From the NCBI GenBank assembly GCA_001644045.1, contig LUUF01000059.1, positions 1-64,000 on the forward strand: DNA of 64,000 nt. Direction: 5' to 3'. The position numbers and the translations under genes were made by a program. This DNA is from Methylomonas methanica. GTDB taxonomy: Bacteria > Pseudomonadota > Gammaproteobacteria > Methylococcales > Methylomonadaceae. Below the pieces are notes generated by a model. The model saw only the letters and a list, made by a program, of their open reading frames with translations, was not told where the DNA came from and made no database searches. Below, piece after piece: positions 59,880 to 64,000 of this stretch (the first letter of the stretch is position 1; every line of letters begins with the position of its first letter).

Positions 59880-62411
59880 CTAGGATTGGAAGGAATTAGA
59901 TTGTTGCTCGGCCAGCAGATTCGCCAAACAAGTGTGCAGCAATTCCGTCGCTTGCTGTTTATCCATATCGGCGGCGATATGAATCGCTTCACCGAAGCAA
60001 ACCCGCACCGGACTGCGCACCGGCCAGTGGGCGCCTTTCGGCAGGATTTTATGGCCGCCTGAAATCGCTACCGGAATCACCGGTACCCCAAGCTCGGTCG
60101 CCAGGTAACCGATGCCGGGCTTGAACCGCAACAATTGGCCGTCCGGCGAACGCGTACCTTCCGGATAGATCAACAACGACCAACCGTTGTCCATCAGCTC
60201 GCCGCAATGGTCCAGACTGCCGCGTATCGAACCGTCGCGGCTGAACGCGAAGGCGTTGATAGTCAAGCTTAGCAAGCCGGCAATCAGTTTTTTACTGAAA
60301 AAATAGTCGGCCGCCGCCGCGATACACAAGCGGCGGCGAACCGGCCACGGCAATGCGCGCAAGAGCGATACGGTATCGATGTGGCTGGCGTGATTGGCGA
60401 TGAACATGACCGGGAACTGCACCTGCCGTAAATGTTCCAGGCCTTTGACTTCGAACGAGCTGCTGACCAACTCTTGCAACAGCGGCAATAAAACGCTCTG
60501 GATCCGTCCGCGCAAAGCCACGGCAAGGTCGGACAACGGCCAACTCGGGAAACGCATCTTCTTTGCCACTCGCTCGCTACGGCCCAGCAGCGCTTTCAGC
60601 TCGCCGACCTCGCAGATCGCGATCAGCTCGGCATCGTCGCAAATGATGCCGAGCTGCGCTTCGATCAGTCCGGCCAGTTCGACCCGAGTCAGCGAATCGC
60701 AGCCCAGGTCCAGCACCAAGTCAGTTTGATCATTAATGCTCCGCACATCAACCCGACAGACGTTGGCCAACAATTGTTCTATGGTTGCCGAACGAGTGTT
60801 AACCGCGACCGTATCGGCCACGGCATCGTGCGTCGATTCGGTATCGACAAACCGGGATTTGGCTTTCCAGCGTTGAATTTTCAGCAAGGGTGTACGCGGA
60901 AAATCCCCTGTCCAATAGCGAATGTCGGAAATCCGTTGATGCGGCGCCAGCACCGCATTGGCATTGCGCACCGCATCCTGGGCGCGGCGCTGCCGCTCGT
61001 CTTCCGGCATCGGTTCCGGAAAACACAGGATCGCGGCTATGCATTGCCGGCCGTGACGGTCGAGCAGATCGGTGACCATGCACGGCCCAATGCCGGGCTG
61101 TTTGGCCAGTTCCAGCTCGATGTCTTCCGGAAATACATTCAAACCGTTAGCCAGCACGATCATGTCCTTGCTGCGGCCCTTGATATACAGCTCGCCGCGC
61201 GGACCAAACGCGCCCAAATCGCCGGTGCGGTAACCGTCCGTATCGCTAAAAACCAGTCGCGTCGCTTCCGGATTTTGCCAATAGCCGCGGCTGACGTTGG
61301 CGCCGCGCACTAGGATTTCATCCTGTTCCGACAAGGTCACCGTGACGCCAGCCACCGGCCAGCCGACCGATCCGGAAATCCGATCGTCGTAACGGTTGAC
61401 CGAAATCACCGGCGCGCACTCGGTAGTACCGTAACCTTGAATCACCCGCACACCCAGCAACTCCCAATGCCGTTCCAGGTTTACCGGCAACGGCGCGCCG
61501 CCGCTGACAAAAAAAACCGGTGTGCCGGCCATCGCCGCGAACAAGCGTTCGGCGCAAAACCGGCGCCAGGCAAACGGCAAACGTTCCGCAATCCGCCACC
61601 ACAGCCGCCAGCGTGACTGGCCGCCGTTTTCGACAATCTGTTTTTCCAATGCATGCCAGATCATCTCCAACATCTGCGGCACCGCTATCACGCCATCGAT
61701 ACGCTTGGCTTCCAGTTTGCGCATCACCACATCGGACTGAAAATTACCGGAAAAATAAATCGTCGCCCCCAACAGCAACGGCGCGAACAGTCCCGCCGTC
61801 TGCTCGAACAGGTGCGACAGCGGCAGCAGCGACAAAAACCGTAGCGGACGGTGTTTGGGGTAGATGTCTTGAATAGCGTTGACGCTGCTGAGAATGTTGC
61901 GATGACTGAGCACCACACCTTTCGGGTTGCTGGTGGTGCCGGAGGTGAAGACGATTTCGGCTATGTCGTCCGGCTGCGGCCGATAGTCAAAATCCGGCGG
62001 TGCCGCCAAAGCAGCGGCCAAAGCGTTAACGGAAAGCTGCGGCAGCGCGTCGAAACCCGGGATTTGATCGTTGCCCAACACGGCCCGGGCTTTCGTCGAT
62101 TCGGCGACTCGGGTAATAAAGTCGATAGACAAATGCGGGTCCAGCGGCACCACCACCAATCCGGCTTTGAAACAGGCGAAGTACGCGGCGACCAATTGCA
62201 GATTGGGTTGGCCGCGCAGCAACAGGCAGGTGCCCGGTCCAAAGCCATAGTCGTTAACCAGCTGTCCGGCGATCCGGTCTACAGTTTGATGCAGCCGGCG
62301 ATAACTCCAGCAATCGTCACGTAAACCAACCCTGCCTACCAAAGCATTCCGCTCCGGGAATGCTGCTGCCGCTTGGTCAAGGAGTTGGTAAAGATTGGTC
62401 AGCATGGCCAT
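59880..62411 (-). CDS. Acyl-ligase - acyl carrier - PlsC acyltransferase fusion
   Basis: About 843 residues from the ATG at 62411 (62405 also possible). An AMP-binding adenylation domain (about 1-510) has IVFTSGTTSNPKGVVLSHRN, VIQGYGTTECAPVISVN and YRTGDLGAFGPRGELYIKGR. A carrier domain follows, with the phosphopantetheine Ser at about 572 (LDLGCDSLTRVEL). The C-terminal third is a PlsC/1-acylglycerol-phosphate acyltransferase: NHASHIDTVSLLRALPW (H-x4-D, about 673) and IYPEGTRSPDGQ. One chain can thus activate, carry and transfer an acyl group onto a lysophospholipid, giving phosphatidate for ynbB. It is similar in idea to the Aas protein but includes its own carrier. Confidence 0.88.
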   Translation of the reverse strand: MAMLTNLYQLLDQAAAAFPERNALVGRVGLRDDCWSYRRLHQTVDRIAGQLVNDYGFGPGTCLLLRGQPNLQLVAAYFACFKAGLVVVPLDPHLSIDFITRVAESTKARAVLGNDQIPGFDALPQLSVNALAAALAAPPDFDYRPQPDDIAEIVFTSGTTSNPKGVVLSHRNILSSVNAIQDIYPKHRPLRFLSLLPLSHLFEQTAGLFAPLLLGATIYFSGNFQSDVVMRKLEAKRIDGVIAVPQMLEMIWHALEKQIVENGGQSRWRLWWRIAERLPFAWRRFCAERLFAAMAGTPVFFVSGGAPLPVNLERHWELLGVRVIQGYGTTECAPVISVNRYDDRISGSVGWPVAGVTVTLSEQDEILVRGANVSRGYWQNPEATRLVFSDTDGYRTGDLGAFGPRGELYIKGRSKDMIVLANGLNVFPEDIELELAKQPGIGPCMVTDLLDRHGRQCIAAILCFPEPMPEDERQRRAQDAVRNANAVLAPHQRISDIRYWTGDFPRTPLLKIQRWKAKSRFVDTESTHDAVADTVAVNTRSATIEQLLANVCRVDVRSINDQTDLVLDLGCDSLTRVELAGLIEAQLGIICDDAELIAICEVGELKALLGRSERVAKKMRFPSWPLSDLAVALRGRIQSVLLPLLQELVSSSFEVKGLEHLRQVQFPVMFIANHASHIDTVSLLRALPWPVRRRLCIAAAADYFFSKKLIAGLLSLTINAFAFSRDGSIRGSLDHCGELMDNGWSLLIYPEGTRSPDGQLLRFKPGIGYLATELGVPVIPVAISGGHKILPKGAHWPVRSPVRVCFGEAIHIAADMDKQQATELLHTCLANLLAEQQSNSFQS

Positions 62412-62581
62412 GGCAACGGGCGAAAGAAAATTGCGCCATCTTAGCCAGCGGTTTCGGAAAAAGTCCACATGATTATGCTCGCCGCCGGTTCGGCAAACTG
62501 GATAATACAAACCGATGCTTTCCCTTCGTGGCTAAAGCCTCGTATAGTATTCGGCTGTTCTAATTCAAGGAATGTAAAACA

Positions 62582-64000
62582 GTGGACACCATCAGCATAC
62601 GCGGCGCCCGCACGCATAATCTGAAAAACATCGATCTGGACTTGCCGCGCGACAAATTGATTGTCATTACCGGCCTGTCCGGTTCCGGCAAGTCGTCGTT
62701 GGCGTTCGACACTATTTATGCGGAAGGCCAGCGCCGCTACGTCGAATCATTGTCGGCTTACGCCCGGCAATTTTTGTCGATGATGGAAAAACCGGATGTC
62801 GACCATATCGAGGGCCTGTCGCCGGCGATTTCCATCGAACAAAAATCCACCTCGCATAATCCGCGTTCCACGGTCGGCACCATCACCGAAATTTACGATT
62901 ATCTGCGGCTGCTGTACGCCCGGGTCGGCATTCCGCGTTGCCCGGAGCATGGCGTATCCCTGGAGGCGCAAACCGTCAGCCAGATGGTCGATCAAGTGTT
63001 GGCGCAACCGGAAGGCGAGCGCTGGATGCTGCTGGCACCGGTGATCAACGACCGCAAGGGCGAGCATGTACTGCTGCTGGAAGACTTAAAGGCCCAGGGT
63101 TTTTTGCGCGCCCGCATCGACGGCGAGGTCTACGAGCTGGACGAGCCGCCGGCGCTGGATTTGAAGAAGAAACACACCATCGAAGTGATCGTCGACCGCT
63201 TCAAGATTCGCGACGACATCCAGCTGCGTTTGGCCGAATCCTTTGAAACCGCGTTACGCTTATCCGAAGGCTTGGCGATTGCCGCCTCGATGGAAAGCGA
63301 TCAGCAACTGTTGTTCTCGGAGCGCTACGCCTGCCCGCATTGCGGCTACAGCCTCAGCGAACTGGAGCCGCGCATTTTCTCGTTCAATAACCCGAAAGGC
63401 GCCTGCCCCAGTTGCGACGGCCTGGGCGTGCGCCAACATTTCGATCCGCAATTGGTGGTGCATAATCCGGAGATCAGCCTGGCCGGCGGCGCGGTGCGCG
63501 GCTGGGATCGGCGCAATGCCTATTACTACCAAATCATCTGCGCCTTGGCGGAACATTACAATTTCGATCCGGAAGCGCCGTTTTCACATATTTCCAAGGA
63601 TATTCAGGCGGCGATTTTGTACGGCAGCGGTGAGGAAAAAATCAGTTTTACCTTCCAGATGGGCAGCGGCAAACCCAAAGCCAGCCGCCATGCCTTCGAA
63701 GGCATCATTCCGAATATGGAGCGCCGTTATCACGAAAGCGACTCGCAAATGGTCCGCGACGAGCTCTCGAAATACCTGGCACAGCAGACTTGCGCGGTGT
63801 GCGATGGGGCGCGTTTAAATCTGGGCGCGCGCAATGTGTTTGTCGAGGAGCAACCCTTGCATCACGTCACCCGCCTGCCGATCAAGCAAACCCTCGGCTT
63901 TTTTCAGGGCCTGAATATCCCCGGCCATCGCGGCGAAATCGCCGCAAAGATTAATAAGGAAATTCAGGAACGCCTGGAGTTTTTAGTCAACGTGGGTCTG
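62582..64000 (+). CDS. uvrA: Excinuclease ABC subunit A (UvrA), 5' part, cut by the window end
   Basis: The first 473 codons of UvrA, running off the window. GTG start at 62582 with AAGGA ten bases upstream. Seen are [21 protein letters not shown], Walker [21 protein letters not shown] (residues 31-40), [15 protein letters not shown] and the first zinc finger [18 protein letters not shown] with CPSCDGLG (about residues 251-282). The product finds helix-distorting DNA damage and loads UvrB in nucleotide excision repair. It is divergent from the acyl-ligase fusion gene. Confidence 0.97.
   Translation, partial: MDTISIRGARTHNLKNIDLDLPRDKLIVITGLSGSGKSSLAFDTIYAEGQRRYVESLSAYARQFLSMMEKPDVDHIEGLSPAISIEQKSTSHNPRSTVGTITEIYDYLRLLYARVGIPRCPEHGVSLEAQTVSQMVDQVLAQPEGERWMLLAPVINDRKGEHVLLLEDLKAQGFLRARIDGEVYELDEPPALDLKKKHTIEVIVDRFKIRDDIQLRLAESFETALRLSEGLAIAASMESDQQLLFSERYACPHCGYSLSELEPRIFSFNNPKGACPSCDGLGVRQHFDPQLVVHNPEISLAGGAVRGWDRRNAYYYQIICALAEHYNFDPEAPFSHISKDIQAAILYGSGEEKISFTFQMGSGKPKASRHAFEGIIPNMERRYHESDSQMVRDELSKYLAQQTCAVCDGARLNLGARNVFVEEQPLHHVTRLPIKQTLGFFQGLNIPGHRGEIAAKINKEIQERLEFLVNVGL

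Noticed and set aside
1-64000. tRNA or rRNA genes
   Set aside because: I looked for tRNA-like cloverleaf ends and conserved rRNA segments in the intergenic regions and saw none.

Overview
The window looks like a chromosomal segment of a free-living gammaproteobacterium, most likely a Methylomonas-type methanotroph (order Methylococcales). This is an inference: the lineage hints are the uvrA/MFS/ssb neighbourhood, moderate GC, a PEP-CTERM protein, FecR-linked receptors and several dispersed GTAGGATG-type palindromes. No methane or methanol oxidation gene lies in the window, so the genus is not proven.

Layout. 1-1.4 kb: a small P-loop kinase and a secreted lectin-like protein. 1.6-5.5 kb: a lipid/envelope module (flippase-like membrane protein, CDP-alcohol phosphatidyltransferase, divergent LTA-synthase-like sulfatase). 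5.7-8.1 kb: a penicillin-acylase-family hydrolase. 8.2-8.5 kb: a degenerate 21-bp tandem repeat. 8.7-13 kb: a co-directional set of DUF6152-like protein, two paralogous periplasmic proteins, two paralogous membrane proteins, a lipoprotein c-type cytochrome and a small membrane protein. 13-17 kb: XRE-2TM regulator, lipoprotein alpha/beta hydrolase, unknown membrane protein, a lipase remnant bracketed by short palindromic repeats, and a broken REP-associated transposase. 17.1-19.9 kb: a DsbD-like reductase with a redoxin partner.

20-30 kb is the most accessory-looking part: an orphan double-glycine peptide, a PEP-CTERM protein followed by a tail-collar protein, a MITE-like palindrome, an AT-rich M23 peptidase, then a compact peptide-export operon on the minus strand (two double-glycine precursors, an eight-cysteine protein, an HlyD-type adaptor, a C39-peptidase ABC exporter). 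30.4-37.7 kb carries a Crp-type regulator, a giant FecR-TPR-outer-membrane-barrel fusion, a lipoprotein and a CHASE2 adenylate/guanylate cyclase, which together look like a cyclic-nucleotide surface-sensing locus. 38-39.6 kb includes a secreted retropepsin-like protein behind NtrC-like sites and a sigma-54-like promoter.

40-47.4 kb: AAA ATPase with Fe-S protein, then an MCE/Mla-type lipid transporter (STAS-permease, ATPase, MCE protein, auxiliary lipoprotein). 47.5-52.5 kb: a large multi-PAS hybrid histidine kinase next to a REC-HATPase response regulator. 52.7-54.6 kb: ssb and an MFS transporter. 55-62.4 kb: a complete set of homologues of the E. coli ynbABCD genes, arranged as two convergent arms, extended by an acyl-ligase/acyl-carrier/acyltransferase fusion; the ynbD homologue is split by a frameshift in a run of ten T. 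The window ends inside uvrA.

The best candidates for something undescribed are the peptide-export operon with Cys-free cores sharing an NPGA motif, the Crp/FecR-barrel/CHASE2-cyclase locus, and the extended ynb-type phospholipid island.
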